A stretch of 64,000 bases of DNA from Spirochaetota bacterium (GTDB lineage: Bacteria > Spirochaetota > UBA4802 > JAKQUI01). Below are positions 8,886-17,947 of the stretch, in pieces (the stretch's first letter is position 1; every line of letters begins with the position of its first letter). Made by a program: the position numbers and the translations under genes. Under the pieces are notes generated by a model, which was not told the DNA's origin, ran no database searches, and was given only the letters and a program-made list of their open reading frames with translations. The stretch lies in NCBI GenBank assembly GCA_029562645.1, contig JAKQUI010000072.1:55646-119645 (forward strand), written 5' to 3'.

Positions 8886-9730
8886 CCGCGTTCCCGTTTC
8901 GCCGCATCCTGATCGTCGCTGCATGCGCCGCCGCGCTCGCGTTCGCCCGTCCCGCCGCCGCGCAAGACACGACCGACCACGTGATCGCCGCCTATCTTGC
9001 GGGCACGACGCCGCCCGCGACGGCGTTTGCCTGGACCGATATCTTCGCCTTCGTTACGCCGGTCAAGGCGGGGCCCGACGACACGACGCTCTTCTTCACG
9101 CTCGGGGGACTTTATATCAAAAAAATCGGCAACACCGACTTTCTCACCTCGAACGTGAAGGCCGACTTCCGGTTCGACGACAACATCACCGAGCTCCAGC
9201 TGTACTACGACGCGTTCTATACCGAGGTGCGGGAAAAGATCACCGAAAAGAAGCAGTCGGGAACGTTCCGGTTCGACCGGCGCGTGTTTTCGCGCTTCGA
9301 GGGTTTCGTGTATTCGCGCTCGGAATCAAACGAGATCACGAAGATACTGCACCGCAACAATACCGGCGCGGGGATCAAGTTCGACGTTATCCGCAACCGC
9401 TACTGGCGTCTCGATTTGAGCGGCGCGCCGGTGCATCAGCACGAGCACATCCGCGACCGGGATCCGACGGACCAGTGGCGATGGTCGCTTCGCTTTAAAA
9501 GCATCATCGTCCCGGTGCGTCCGGTGTCGCTCCGCTACGTGTTCTTCTACATCCCGAAGATCGACGAGAGCGCGGTGTATCGCTACACGCACGACGTGAG
9601 CCTCTCGGTCGCGATCAACAAATACCTGAGCCTGTCGGTGGGCTACCTGCACGAGTTTAACAACAATCCCGCGCCCGGCGTGAAGAACATCGACGAGACG
9701 GTTAACGCGCAGGTGTCGATCAATCTTTAG
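8882..9730 (+). CDS. Secreted outer-membrane beta-barrel protein (DUF481-like), start codon unclear
   Basis: The frame encodes a signal peptide (FRRILIVAACAAALAF, then ARPAAAQ) from about 8897 to 8965. A beta-barrel body with alternating strands follows and ends in INL. It resembles YdiY/DUF481 outer-membrane proteins, whose function is generally unknown. No ATG, GTG or TTG lies upstream of the signal sequence. The first standard start is a GTG at 8981, which would delete the signal. The frame overlaps the preceding stop as ATAA (ATA at 8882, TAA at 8883-8885), as if a normal ATGA overlap had lost its G. I therefore give 8882 as the probable start. A shortened copy lies at 14255-14568. Confidence 0.65.
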   Translation: MTAFPFRRILIVAACAAALAFARPAAAQDTTDHVIAAYLAGTTPPATAFAWTDIFAFVTPVKAGPDDTTLFFTLGGLYIKKIGNTDFLTSNVKADFRFDDNITELQLYYDAFYTEVREKITEKKQSGTFRFDRRVFSRFEGFVYSRSESNEITKILHRNNTGAGIKFDVIRNRYWRLDLSGAPVHQHEHIRDRDPTDQWRWSLRFKSIIVPVRPVSLRYVFFYIPKIDESAVYRYTHDVSLSVAINKYLSLSVGYLHEFNNNPAPGVKNIDETVNAQVSINL

Positions 9731-9978
9731 TTGGGCAACAACTCAGTACGGCGCGTGGACCACATTCTGAGCAGTCCTGTATAAGTCAGGAAATTTCTGA
9801 TGTGATCATAACCTCTATTGAACCTTGATCAATAATCTTTCCAGAATTTGTATCACAAAAAACAATCACTATACGCAAATATAGCTAATTTGTTATTTAA
9901 ACTTAAAAATAAATCGATAATTATTCTTGAAAAATAATTATTTTCAGTGATTTATCGATCTTACAAAATTTAATATTC
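9731..9978 (+). other. AT-rich intergenic stretch with hairpin at the edge of a lower-GC block
   Basis: Base composition changes sharply after the barrel gene; 9790-9980 is mostly A and T. A 9-bp perfect hairpin (ATAATTATT/AATAATTAT) spans 9917-9941. No convincing gene is seen, although the kinase that follows lacks the first half of its PAS domain and that missing part is not encoded here. Confidence 0.5.
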
Positions 9979-10809
9979 TTGATCCAATGGTTTTCGGAAA
10001 CAAGAAAACATTCCGACTATGAGCTTGAGTACCGCTTTAGGCACAAGGACGGCACTTACCGCTGGTTTCTCGCAAAAGCCGCATTGATTTTCGATGAAGA
10101 CAGCAAACCGATCCGTCTGCTCGGAAGCCACATTGACATCACTCACCTCAAAAAAACCGAGGAGTCGGTTCGAGAGCTCGAGAGACAGCTGATTGATATA
10201 TCCGAGCAGGAGCGGCGCCTGATTGGCTCAGAAATCCACGACGATCTGGGTCAGAAGCTTACCTATGCCAATCTCCTTTTCGATATAATCAAGAAGGAGA
10301 TAATCCCTCCTCGGTTTAAACAACACAAGGACGTAATAACCATGAAAAGGTTGCTCGGCGAGATCATCGACCAGACGCGCGCTCTCGCGTATGGCCTCAA
10401 TCCGGTTCGGCTCGAGCAGGGGGGATTTCTCGCAGCCCTCGAAGATTTAGCCGTTGAGACCGCCCGGATAACGGGCATCGACGTGCCGCTAGCGGTCACC
10501 GGTACGATTTCTATCGGCGACAACACCGTCGCCACCAATCTTTACTATATCATCAAGGAAGCGGTTACCAACGCCATCAAGCATGCGAAAGGAAATGGTC
10601 TCGCCATCGAAATCGCGGGAGATACAACTTGGATTACCACTCGCGTAATCAACCGTATCGCCTCCGACGCAAAACGTTCAGTAGGTGCAAAATCCGGTCT
10701 TGGATTATCACATATGCAGTATCGAGCGCATACTATCGGTGCGTATCTAAACATCCTGCAGGCCGCGGACAGATTCGAGGTTATTGTCGAATTAAGGAAC
10801 AATAACTAG
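9979..10809 (+). CDS. NarX/DegS-type histidine kinase, N-terminally truncated
   Basis: A 276-residue protein from a TTG at 9979 with no clear ribosome site. Residues 1-60 are only the second half of a PAS domain plus PAC (YELEYRFRHKDGTYRWF, then GSHIDITHLKKTEE). A short coiled coil and a HisKA_3 dimerisation domain follow, with phospho-His in SEIHDDLGQ. A GHKL ATPase domain follows with N-box EAVTNAIKHA and a GLGLSHMQYRA glycine loop; the usual Asp of the G1 box is not obvious. There is no membrane segment or full sensor. It is paired with the NarL-type regulator downstream. The gene looks 5'-truncated, so whether it is expressed or active is uncertain. Confidence 0.72.
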   Translation: MIQWFSETRKHSDYELEYRFRHKDGTYRWFLAKAALIFDEDSKPIRLLGSHIDITHLKKTEESVRELERQLIDISEQERRLIGSEIHDDLGQKLTYANLLFDIIKKEIIPPRFKQHKDVITMKRLLGEIIDQTRALAYGLNPVRLEQGGFLAALEDLAVETARITGIDVPLAVTGTISIGDNTVATNLYYIIKEAVTNAIKHAKGNGLAIEIAGDTTWITTRVINRIASDAKRSVGAKSGLGLSHMQYRAHTIGAYLNILQAADRFEVIVELRNNN

Positions 10810-10887
10810 AATCCATCATTGACGCATCGCGATTATTGTGGTAAGCATAGAGCGATAGCGCACACGATCGTAATAGCCGATACAGCA

Positions 10888-11559
10888 ATGAAAAATGCAC
10901 CCATCAGTATCTACCTCGTCGAAGATCATCCGCTTGTCCGGCAGGGTGTTCTACGTATTCTTGAAAGAGAGAAGGATTTTGAAATATGCGGCGAAGCCGA
11001 CAATGCGAATGTGGCGATAGTACAAATAGCGCAACGAGAGCCTGATATCGTCATTCTCGATATTACCCTTGAAGGGGAAGCGAACGGGATCGACCTTATA
11101 AAGAGCATTCGAGCCCGCGGCCTGAAGACCCTGCCGATCGTGCTTTCCATGCACGCTGAGGCCCTGTTTATTGAGCGAGCCTTACGCGCCGGAGCCCGGG
11201 CGTATATAAACAAGAAAGAGCTGGGCGAAGCCGTCGTAGTTGCGATCCGCGAGGTGCTGAAGGGTGAGCTTTACTTAAGCGCAAGCGCTTCCTCGCGTAT
11301 TATCAATCGGTTCTTGTCCTCGGGAGAATCGCATATTGCCAGGGACGAGGTGCACTCTATGGGCGATCTCACGGACCGTGAGCTACAGGTCTTCGAGCTC
11401 ATCGGCCAAGGAATGAAGACCGGCGATATCGCTCGCACGCTCAACATCAGCACGAACACCATCGAAGCGCACCGCCGCAACATCAAACATAAGCTGGGCC
11501 TTTCCAGCGGCAGCGAGCTGGCCAGAAACGCAACCCAGTGGGTGATACAGAACCGATAG
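10888..11559 (+). CDS. NarL/FixJ-family response regulator
   Basis: A 223-residue two-domain transcription regulator. The receiver domain (residues 4-125) has the acidic pair in LVEDHPLVRQ, the phospho-acceptor Asp in DIVILDITLEG and the conserved Lys in YINKKE. The C-terminal LuxR-type helix-turn-helix (residues 158-220) carries LTDRELQVFELIGQGMKTGDIA and STNTIEAHRRNIKHKL. I chose the ATG at 10888 because NarL proteins begin just before ISIYLVEDHP; a TTG at 10819 would add 23 atypical residues. It lies 78 bases after the kinase, its probable partner. Likely targets include the downstream chemoreceptor gene, which is inference. Confidence 0.88.
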   Translation: MKNAPISIYLVEDHPLVRQGVLRILEREKDFEICGEADNANVAIVQIAQREPDIVILDITLEGEANGIDLIKSIRARGLKTLPIVLSMHAEALFIERALRAGARAYINKKELGEAVVVAIREVLKGELYLSASASSRIINRFLSSGESHIARDEVHSMGDLTDRELQVFELIGQGMKTGDIARTLNISTNTIEAHRRNIKHKLGLSSGSELARNATQWVIQNR

Positions 11560-11865
11560 CCCCTCTCCGGAATTCATTAATGGATTCCTTTACGCTGTAG
11601 TAGCTAAAATCCGCGATTACCACAAACCATGATTATTGTTATTATCACAATGGCATGCTGATTGCCGCATGTGTAACTTCGCAAGGATTTCGGCACGATT
11701 TGACGAGACCCATGTCGATTAAAAGTTTTCATCATCGATATTTGCGATCTTAACCGTGCTGGACACAATGCCGGGAGCCGTATTTCACCGACACGAGGGC
11801 AGTGTCTGGCTATTGGCATGCGATTACAACACTGGCAATAACAGTATAATTAGCGGAGGCGCACC
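11560..11865 (+). other. Intergenic region before chemoreceptor gene, with imperfect palindrome
   Basis: A 20-bp near-palindrome (GGAATTCATT/AATGGATTCC, one mismatch) at 11569-11588, just after the regulator stop, may act as a weak terminator. The remainder is AT-rich and probably holds the chemoreceptor promoter. I could not pick a confident -35/-10 pair. AGCGGAGG lies just before the chemoreceptor ATG. Confidence 0.4.
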
Positions 11866-13587
11866 ATGGCATGGTATAACAACATCAAAATAATGACAAA
11901 GCTTCTAAGCGGTTTTGTTTTCGTGGCCATTATCGCCGGCATTGTCGGCGTGGTCGGGATTTTAGAGATGCGTGCAATCGACAAGGCCGACACATTCATG
12001 TACGAGAAGATGACCCTGGGCCTCAATTACGTCGGCAAACTTGGCATTTCGTACAACCGGATGCGCGCCGAACTGCGCGCGCTCCCGTTGGCGAGCACCG
12101 CAGACGTGCGTCGCGAATCGTTCGAGACGATCGGGAAGCTTCGCGCCGAGTTCGAGGAGGTTATGAAACTCTACACTAACACCTTCATCGATGAGAACGA
12201 CAAGAAACAGTATGACGAACTGGTCAAGCGATACAATGATTACATACCTCTCGCCGAAAAGGTGATCCGTTTGACGGAAACCGGCAAAATGGCGGAAGCG
12301 GAGTCGATATTGCTTGGCGAAGGCCTCAAGGTCGCTCGCGATTTACAGGACAAGCTCCAAGCCATGCTGGCCGCAAATGAGAAGGCGGCACGCGAAACAT
12401 CGGAAAAAAATACAGCGCTTGCGAACAGAGCGACGGTTATCATGATTGCCACAATTCTCATCGCCATGGCGGTGGCCATATTATTGGGCTTCTCGATCTC
12501 TCTTTCTATCAAGCGTCCGGTTGAGAAGGCAATGCAGTTCTCTCGGATGATCTCACAGGGGGATTTTACCGGAAGGATCGATCTTGACCAGAAGGACGAG
12601 CTGGGCCAGCTCGGCGCATCGCTCAACAAGGCGGCTGATAGCCTCGAGGATCTCGTCGCCAACCTGGTAACCGCATCCCAAAACCTCGCCCAGGCAGTCG
12701 AGCAGATTTCAAGCGGAAACCAGAACCTCTCGCAGCGAACGAGCGAACAAGCCTCATCTCTGGAGGAGGTGGCGTCCACCATCGAGGAGGCGACGGCCAA
12801 CATCAAGCAGAACGCCGAGAATGCGATTGAAGCGAACAAACTCGCTGGAAATTCAACAAAACTTGCCGAAGACGGGGGGCGGATAACCGACGAAGCGGTC
12901 GCTTCGATCAACGAGATTAACCTGGCTAGCAAAAAAATCGGCGAGATCACGGCAGTAATTAATGAGATATCATTTCAGACGAATCTTCTCGCGCTCAATG
13001 CCGCGGTTGAGGCTGCGCGCGCCGGTGAGCAGGGGCGCGGTTTCGCGGTTGTCGCGAGCGAAATCCGCAATCTCGCGCAGCGGTCTGGTAACGCCGCAAA
13101 GGAGATTGCCGACATGATCAAGGATACTGTCGAGAAGGTCGCTAACGGCACCTTGCTGGTTAATAATAGCGGCGAATCTTTAAAAGAAATAATCAAAGGT
13201 GTCCGCGATTTGAATCGCTTTATCACGGAGATAGCGGCTGCAAGCGACGAACAGATGCGCGGCATGGACCAGATAAACGTGGCGATATCAGAGATGGATA
13301 CGATGACGCAACAGAATGCGGCGCTTGTGGAGGAAACCGCTTCGGCAAGCGAGGAGATGTCGAACCAGGCGCAGGAGCTTCTCATGATGACCGAAAAGTT
13401 CACTATCCGGAATGAAACCGGACGGAATAAGCATCATGAATTGCATCTACGCGCGGCTAACGAATCACTACCAGGTAAATCGATCGGGAAACTGTCTCAT
13501 AATAAGGGGAACGGAAATTCAGGTACGGAACGCACGGTTGACACAATCAAAAAAGCCCTTGAACGGGACGGATTCGAAGAATTCTGA
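11866..13587 (+). CDS. Methyl-accepting chemotaxis protein (4HB-HAMP-MCP)
   Basis: A 573-residue chemoreceptor. TM1 (residues 13-33) and TM2 (about 190-212) bracket a periplasmic four-helix-bundle sensor domain (35-185). A HAMP domain follows (about 213-265, with KRPVEKAM and [12 protein letters not shown]), then a long cytoplasmic coiled coil. The signalling tip [40 protein letters not shown] is the CheA/CheW-binding hairpin, with Gln/Glu sites around it for methylation. The C-terminus ends in a flexible linker and GFEEF, resembling the aromatic pentapeptide tether for CheR/CheB. Ligand unknown. The gene lies in the lower-GC block with the two-component pair. Confidence 0.93.
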   Translation: MAWYNNIKIMTKLLSGFVFVAIIAGIVGVVGILEMRAIDKADTFMYEKMTLGLNYVGKLGISYNRMRAELRALPLASTADVRRESFETIGKLRAEFEEVMKLYTNTFIDENDKKQYDELVKRYNDYIPLAEKVIRLTETGKMAEAESILLGEGLKVARDLQDKLQAMLAANEKAARETSEKNTALANRATVIMIATILIAMAVAILLGFSISLSIKRPVEKAMQFSRMISQGDFTGRIDLDQKDELGQLGASLNKAADSLEDLVANLVTASQNLAQAVEQISSGNQNLSQRTSEQASSLEEVASTIEEATANIKQNAENAIEANKLAGNSTKLAEDGGRITDEAVASINEINLASKKIGEITAVINEISFQTNLLALNAAVEAARAGEQGRGFAVVASEIRNLAQRSGNAAKEIADMIKDTVEKVANGTLLVNNSGESLKEIIKGVRDLNRFITEIAAASDEQMRGMDQINVAISEMDTMTQQNAALVEETASASEEMSNQAQELLMMTEKFTIRNETGRNKHHELHLRAANESLPGKSIGKLSHNKGNGNSGTERTVDTIKKALERDGFEEF

Positions 13588-13642
13588 ACGATGACGATTC
13601 TCCACGAGATCGTAAATAAAGGACGAGATGGGAGGATTTTCA

Positions 13643-13885
13643 GTGAATAGACCGGGTAGTATAGAACGAATGAAAACCATTGCGAGAAGCCTCACAGCGA
13701 TTAATGGGCGTACGTTTCGGGGTTGTGTTCATAGCCCTGAGATAAAAGACAATGCAAGTAAAGAGGCTATCATCGAATCGTTACTTGTTCTACAGAAGTC
13801 GTTCGACGAGATATCGAAGGAATGCGAAGGAATTGCTGCCTTCATTGATCGTGAATTTATCAATACTTCGAATATTATGCATTAG
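13643..13885 (+). CDS. Small hypothetical protein after chemoreceptor gene
   Basis: An 80-residue protein starting at GTG 13643, preceded by GGGAGGA at good spacing. An ATG at 13628 in the same frame contains that ribosome site and is less likely. The sequence is mostly helical (IERMKTIARSLTAIN, then ASKEAIIESLLVLQKSFDEISKECEGIAAFID) with no signal peptide. Helices with Leu/Ile spacing suggest a small bundle or coiled coil. I do not recognise a family. Its position 55 bases behind the chemoreceptor suggests co-transcription and perhaps a chemotaxis accessory role, which is inference. Confidence 0.5.
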   Translation: MNRPGSIERMKTIARSLTAINGRTFRGCVHSPEIKDNASKEAIIESLLVLQKSFDEISKECEGIAAFIDREFINTSNIMH

Positions 13886-14254
13886 CGCATACATCGACAG
13901 TTGTGATGCAGCATTCAATGATGTGCGCAATACACTCTTGATGTCGATACTTTGCTTCAGTTCTCCGGTCTGATTGCCGTTATGTTCAATCTACGATGAC
14001 ATATCCGCATAGTTAAAGGAGCAGCCGTATATACCGGACGCACCATGAAGAAACCCCGGCCGAAGGCCGGGGTTTCTGTGTTAAAGTGTCAATGATTGGT
14101 CGATAGAAACCAGTATTTGAATTCTCCAAAGACACCGACATGGCCAATGTCGCCCAGCCCCAGCACCGCTTGTATCTGATTCGCCAAACATTGAGAAGCT
14201 TGATTGAGCCATGGGATTGAATTAACTGGTGTAGCCGTATAGTTTCGGCACTAC
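13886..14254 (+). other. Non-coding stretch between small gene and barrel pseudogene
   Basis: No supported gene. It contains the strong terminator at 14050-14076. Otherwise no repeat or RNA signature is recognised. Confidence 0.45.
14050..14076 (+). terminator. Strong hairpin terminator, works in either direction
   Basis: Perfect 12-bp stem GAAACCCCGGCC/GGCCGGGGTTTC with a GAA loop; the stem ends supply short A and T runs. It closes the kinase-regulator-chemoreceptor-small-protein run. Confidence 0.7.
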
Positions 14255-14568
14255 CGCCGCCTATCGTGCTGGCGTGACGCCGCCCGCATCGTCGTTTACC
14301 TGGACCGATATCTTCGCCTTCGTTACGCCGGTCAAGGCGGGACGCGACGGACCAGTGGCGATGGTCGCTCCGCTACGTGTTCTTCTACATTCCGAAGATC
14401 GACGAGAGCGCGGTGTATCGCTACACGCACGACGTGAGCCTCTCGGTCGCGATCAACACATACCTGAGCCTGTCGGTGGGCTACCTGCACGAGTTTAACA
14501 ACAACCCGGCGCCCGGCGTGAAGAACATCGACGAGACGATTAACGCGCAGGTGTCGATCAATCTATAA
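14255..14568 (+). pseudogene. Deleted, frameshifted partial copy of the 8882-9730 barrel gene
   Basis: Nucleotides 14255-14568 match 8985-9730 closely but two internal pieces are missing. One deletion of about 390 bases joins the GTCAAGGCGGG region to CGACGGACCAGTGG. The second, of a few dozen bases, lies between two GTCGCT-containing repeats. The first deletion changes frame, so the N-terminal half (TWTDIFAFVTPVKAG) and the C-terminal half (YIPKIDESAVYRYTHD to VNAQVSINL-like end) are in different frames. The second half is almost identical to the source, so the duplication looks recent. There is no signal peptide in the copy. It sits 22 bases from the end of the SpoIIE gene. Confidence 0.85.
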
Positions 14569-14590
14569 TGCGGCCGTTCGCGGCGCCCTG

Positions 14591-16720
14591 TCAGGAAACG
14601 TCAAGGCATATCAGGCATACGTCATCGTCGAACGTTTCTTCGCCCCGGTACTCGATGAGACGGTTGAACACCTGTTCAAGGAACTCGCGGCTCGGCAGGT
14701 GCGCATGGGTAGTAAGCGCCTCCGCCATTCCGTTGTATTCGAAAAATCGTCCGGGGGCTTCGACCGGCTGGGCCTCGGTGAAACCGTCGGTATACAGAAG
14801 GACCTTGCCGGCGTCGGGGAGCTGCACCACATTGTTCACGTACGATTTCCCCGCATCCTCCAGGTACTTGTTGTGCAGGGTCGCAAGCGGTACGCTCGAG
14901 CGTCCCATCAGTGTCGATATCGCGCCGCCGGCGATGATGAATGGCGGGAAGTGGCCGGCATTCGCATAGAGGATCGTCCGGTCCCCCCGGTCGTAGATGC
15001 CATAATACGCGGTGATGAAGTTCCCGCCCGTCTGCCGAAAGAGTATGGCGTTGATGTACGACAGGAGCGCGGCCGGATTTTCGTTCCGCGGGCCGGCCTC
15101 GAGGATGATCGTTTTCACCATTGAGGTGATGAAAGCGGCCGGTACGCCGTGTCCCGAGACGTCGCTCAGGAAGATGCCGATGCGGTCGGAATCGTCGAAC
15201 ATGATGAAATCGAAGAAATCGCCGCCGACCTGCTCCATCGGGCGATACAGCGATGCGATGTATCCCGTCGGGTTATGCGAGGGAATGAGCTGCTCCTGGA
15301 TCCGCCGCGCGAGATTGACCTCCCGCTCCATCATCTCGTTGCGCCGTTTCAGCCGGTTCCGCTCCGACTCGAGCTCCCGCGTCTTCAGTTCCAGCTCGCT
15401 GGTGCGTTCCTGTACGGTCTTCTCCAGCGATTGGCTGTAGGATTTCTGCATGCCGATCAGCTCGTCCTGCACCTCCTCCTTCTCTTTTTTCAGAATGTTG
15501 ATACGGTCGGCGAGCGCGAGCGCAAGCAGGACCACCTCGGCGGCCGAACCGACCTGGTTGCTGTACTTGGTGATGAAATTATACGGCAGGATCCCGACCG
15601 CCTGACAGAACCAGAGCGCCATCCCAATCGTGAGCACCGTCCAGGCGATGACATAGAAGCGCGCGGCGCGGTATCCCCGGACGAGGCAGACGATCCCCCC
15701 GATGAACGAGATGGTGATCGAGATGACCGCGAGCACCGAGGTGAGCGGCATGATGATCGAATAGCGGACGAAGAACGTCGCGACCATCATCCCGACGCCG
15801 ATGGCGATCTGGCCGATCAGGACCCGGTCGATCCACGGCGCGTATGTGCTCATCTTGAGGAACGAGCGGCTAAACTGCGGAATCGCCAGCATCGTCACGA
15901 ACAGGATGAAGAAGGGGACGCAGATCCGCGCCCAGAACAGCGAGTCCGGCCACAGGTACTGGAAGGCCAGCCCGTTATGCGACAGCACCGCGAGCAGGTA
16001 CCCGAGGATATACACGATGTAATACACGTAATTGACGTCCCTGACCGACAGGAACACGAACAGATTGTAGATGATCATGACCAGCAGGATGCCGTAGTAC
16101 AACCCGAACACGATGTATTCGTTCAGGACGGTTTCCGAGAACGAGGTGGGGCTTTGCAGGATGAGCGGAAAACACATGGACGACTGGGTCTTGATCCTCA
16201 GATACAAGACCTGGTCCCCCGGGCGGATATCTATCTTAAACACCAGGTTTCGGTACTGCAGGTCGCGCTTCCCGAACGGGTAGCTGTTCCCTCCGATACG
16301 GACGGTGTACCCGCCCCCGGGCTCCGGAACATGCAGCTCCGCATGATTGAGGATCGGGTATGCGATCTCGAGGAACCGCTCCATCGGAACGTCACGCACG
16401 TTTCGGATCTGGAATCGCGCCCAGTACACGGATGTGGTGAAGCCGTAGTTGGGAGCGTCGGATGCGCTCGGTACGAATCGCGCATCATGGTCCCCTCGAA
16501 GGATGCTCTCCAGCGTGACGGTCCCCTTCGGGTCCTCGAGAACATCGGCGTACAAACCCAGCGTGTGGACCGTAGCGTCATCATCGAGCACCACGGGCTT
16601 CATCGCATATGCGGGCTCCCACACGACGACAGCGATGACCATCGCAATCAACACTGCCGTTGTCGGTATCAATTTCACGTGTTTCCAGGTCCGTGTCGCG
16701 CGCACACAGGAGTACCACAT
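14591..16720 (-). CDS. 7TMR-DISM receptor fused to SpoIIE/PP2C phosphatase
   Basis: A 709-residue signal transducer from the ATG at 16720 (MWYSCVRATRTW); upstream in-frame sequence is unlike this family. A signal anchor (14-36) precedes a periplasmic 7TMR-DISMED2 domain (about 45-185; RGDHDARFVPS, YWARFQIRN, PGDQVLYLRIKT). Seven membrane helices follow (about 195-400), then a coiled coil rich in Glu and Arg. The C-terminal SpoIIE phosphatase has MEQVGGDFFDFI, LSDVSGHGVPAAFITSMVK and LLYTDGFTEAQ, the metal-binding acidic residues of PP2C. Such proteins dephosphorylate anti-anti-sigma (STAS) proteins in partner-switching. STAS-like and GHKL genes occur at 33-35 kb; a link is inference. Confidence 0.9.
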   Translation of the reverse strand: MWYSCVRATRTWKHVKLIPTTAVLIAMVIAVVVWEPAYAMKPVVLDDDATVHTLGLYADVLEDPKGTVTLESILRGDHDARFVPSASDAPNYGFTTSVYWARFQIRNVRDVPMERFLEIAYPILNHAELHVPEPGGGYTVRIGGNSYPFGKRDLQYRNLVFKIDIRPGDQVLYLRIKTQSSMCFPLILQSPTSFSETVLNEYIVFGLYYGILLVMIIYNLFVFLSVRDVNYVYYIVYILGYLLAVLSHNGLAFQYLWPDSLFWARICVPFFILFVTMLAIPQFSRSFLKMSTYAPWIDRVLIGQIAIGVGMMVATFFVRYSIIMPLTSVLAVISITISFIGGIVCLVRGYRAARFYVIAWTVLTIGMALWFCQAVGILPYNFITKYSNQVGSAAEVVLLALALADRINILKKEKEEVQDELIGMQKSYSQSLEKTVQERTSELELKTRELESERNRLKRRNEMMEREVNLARRIQEQLIPSHNPTGYIASLYRPMEQVGGDFFDFIMFDDSDRIGIFLSDVSGHGVPAAFITSMVKTIILEAGPRNENPAALLSYINAILFRQTGGNFITAYYGIYDRGDRTILYANAGHFPPFIIAGGAISTLMGRSSVPLATLHNKYLEDAGKSYVNNVVQLPDAGKVLLYTDGFTEAQPVEAPGRFFEYNGMAEALTTHAHLPSREFLEQVFNRLIEYRGEETFDDDVCLICLDVS

Positions 16721-16806
16721 GCGATACCGCACCGTCAAGGAGTTTTCTCTGATGGGGGTGATGGGTGATGCGCGCGGCGGCGGAATGACTCCCCGACGCT
16801 GCGATC

Positions 16807-17073
16807 CTACTTCTGGGTGGGCGGGACGCTCTTCGAAGGACGCTGTGACGATGTGCGCCGCCGGTCGCGCATGCGGCGGTCCTTCATCTTGCGCTTGTCC
16901 ACGATGGCCTTCTCCCCGAACAGATCGTCCGTGAAGATGTTGGTCTTGTAGAGCCGTCGGCTGAACCGCCGGCGGCCGGCGCACGATCTCCGATCGACCG
17001 TTCGTCGTTCATTCATCTCGTCACCGTCCTTCGGGGTGTTGTCTTCGGTCGCAATGCGTTTTTCTTCGTTCAT
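16807..17073 (-). CDS. Small highly basic protein with repeated DRR motifs
   Basis: An 88-residue protein (ATG at 17073; a second ATG 19 codons further on is also possible). It contains repeated charged motifs: ERRTVDRRSCAGRRRFSRR in the middle and MKDRRMRDRRR near the end. No signal peptide or membrane helix. Similar DRR-repeat segments occur in short uncharacterised bacterial proteins, so a nucleic-acid- or acidic-partner-binding role is possible but unproven. It lies 86 bases upstream of the SpoIIE receptor on the same strand and may be co-transcribed. Coding status is moderately supported. Confidence 0.5.
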   Translation of the reverse strand: MNEEKRIATEDNTPKDGDEMNERRTVDRRSCAGRRRFSRRLYKTNIFTDDLFGEKAIVDKRKMKDRRMRDRRRTSSQRPSKSVPPTQK

Positions 17074-17180
17074 GGCGCGCACCGGATACGGGAAATGCCA
17101 TGAGCATACTCGCCCGTGCGAATACGCAATAAAAAAATGAAACAATGTTTGCGAACGGGAAATGACCAGCGCCCGTGGGA

Positions 17181-17798
17181 TTATCGGTTCATCCGCTCCA
17201 GCGGTATTCTCCGCTCGCCGCCCGGGCGACCGCCCGGGAAATCGCGCAAGAGCTCCTCAACCGCACGGCGCGTAACGTCATCGAGCCGATCCGCCGCCGG
17301 GGGCGTCTGCGCAACGCCCTCCCACACGACCGCCGCTGCGCCGCCGGCGGGACGTCGGTTGTCGGCGATCGACAGTACGATCGTTCGGAACGCCGCGTTA
17401 TCCGATCCGGACTCGGCGTCCGGCTTTGGCCCGGCGGACCGTATGATGAGGGGCTCCGGACCGACGGGTTTGCCCGTCTCGTCGACCGACGGGAGCGTCT
17501 TGATCTTGATCGCGCCCGGCGGCGTGTAATCGGCCGTGAGCAGGTCCATGGCGATCAGGAAGTCCGGCTTCACCGGGTTGTACTTGTAGCCCCGGTTGAC
17601 CATGGTGATCTTCACCTGGAAGAGCAGCTCCCGCTGCAGCGAGGGATTGCCCTTAGTCATAGGCAGCACCGCGAAGGTGCGAAACTTCCCGAAATCGGTC
17701 TCGGGATCGTGGTACGATTTCACCATCATCTCGTAGTTGGACGAGCAGGACGCCCCGAGAAAAACAAGCAGTATCAGCAACCGTCGAACACGGATCAT
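17181..17798 (-). CDS. DUF4136-like lipoprotein
   Basis: A 205-residue predicted lipoprotein: MIRVRRLLILLVFL then GASC as lipobox (Cys18). The body starts DFGKFRTFAVLPM, followed by LFQVKITMVNRGYKYNPVKPDFLIAM. This is the DUF4136 pattern: a strand, then a helix, then a GY....DFL segment. DUF4136 proteins are outer-membrane-anchored or periplasmic with no defined role. I chose the ATG at 17798 because GAGGTG lies ahead of it and it gives a clean lipoprotein signal; an ATG 15 codons earlier would not. The C-terminal part is Pro/Gly/Arg-rich. Confidence 0.68.
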   Translation of the reverse strand: MIRVRRLLILLVFLGASCSSNYEMMVKSYHDPETDFGKFRTFAVLPMTKGNPSLQRELLFQVKITMVNRGYKYNPVKPDFLIAMDLLTADYTPPGAIKIKTLPSVDETGKPVGPEPLIIRSAGPKPDAESGSDNAAFRTIVLSIADNRRPAGGAAAVVWEGVAQTPPAADRLDDVTRRAVEELLRDFPGGRPGGERRIPLERMNR

Positions 17799-17947
17799 AA
17801 CCGCACCTCGCCTGTGATCGTTTATAATAGAGACGATGTTCACTTGACCCGGGCAAGAAAAATATCATATCTAGAAATGAAAAAAATCCACCCGAGCCTC
17901 GTGAGATATCGATTCACAGAAACAACCTGATCTTTCACGATGCCCCG

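Noticed and set aside
11715..11750. Sigma28-like promoter before the chemoreceptor (TAAAAGTTT then CGATATT)
   Set aside because: Spacing is several bases too short for the consensus, so not reported as a promoter.
15149..16768. Plus-strand frame of 539 codons
   Set aside because: Complement of the SpoIIE receptor; no domains and skewed composition.
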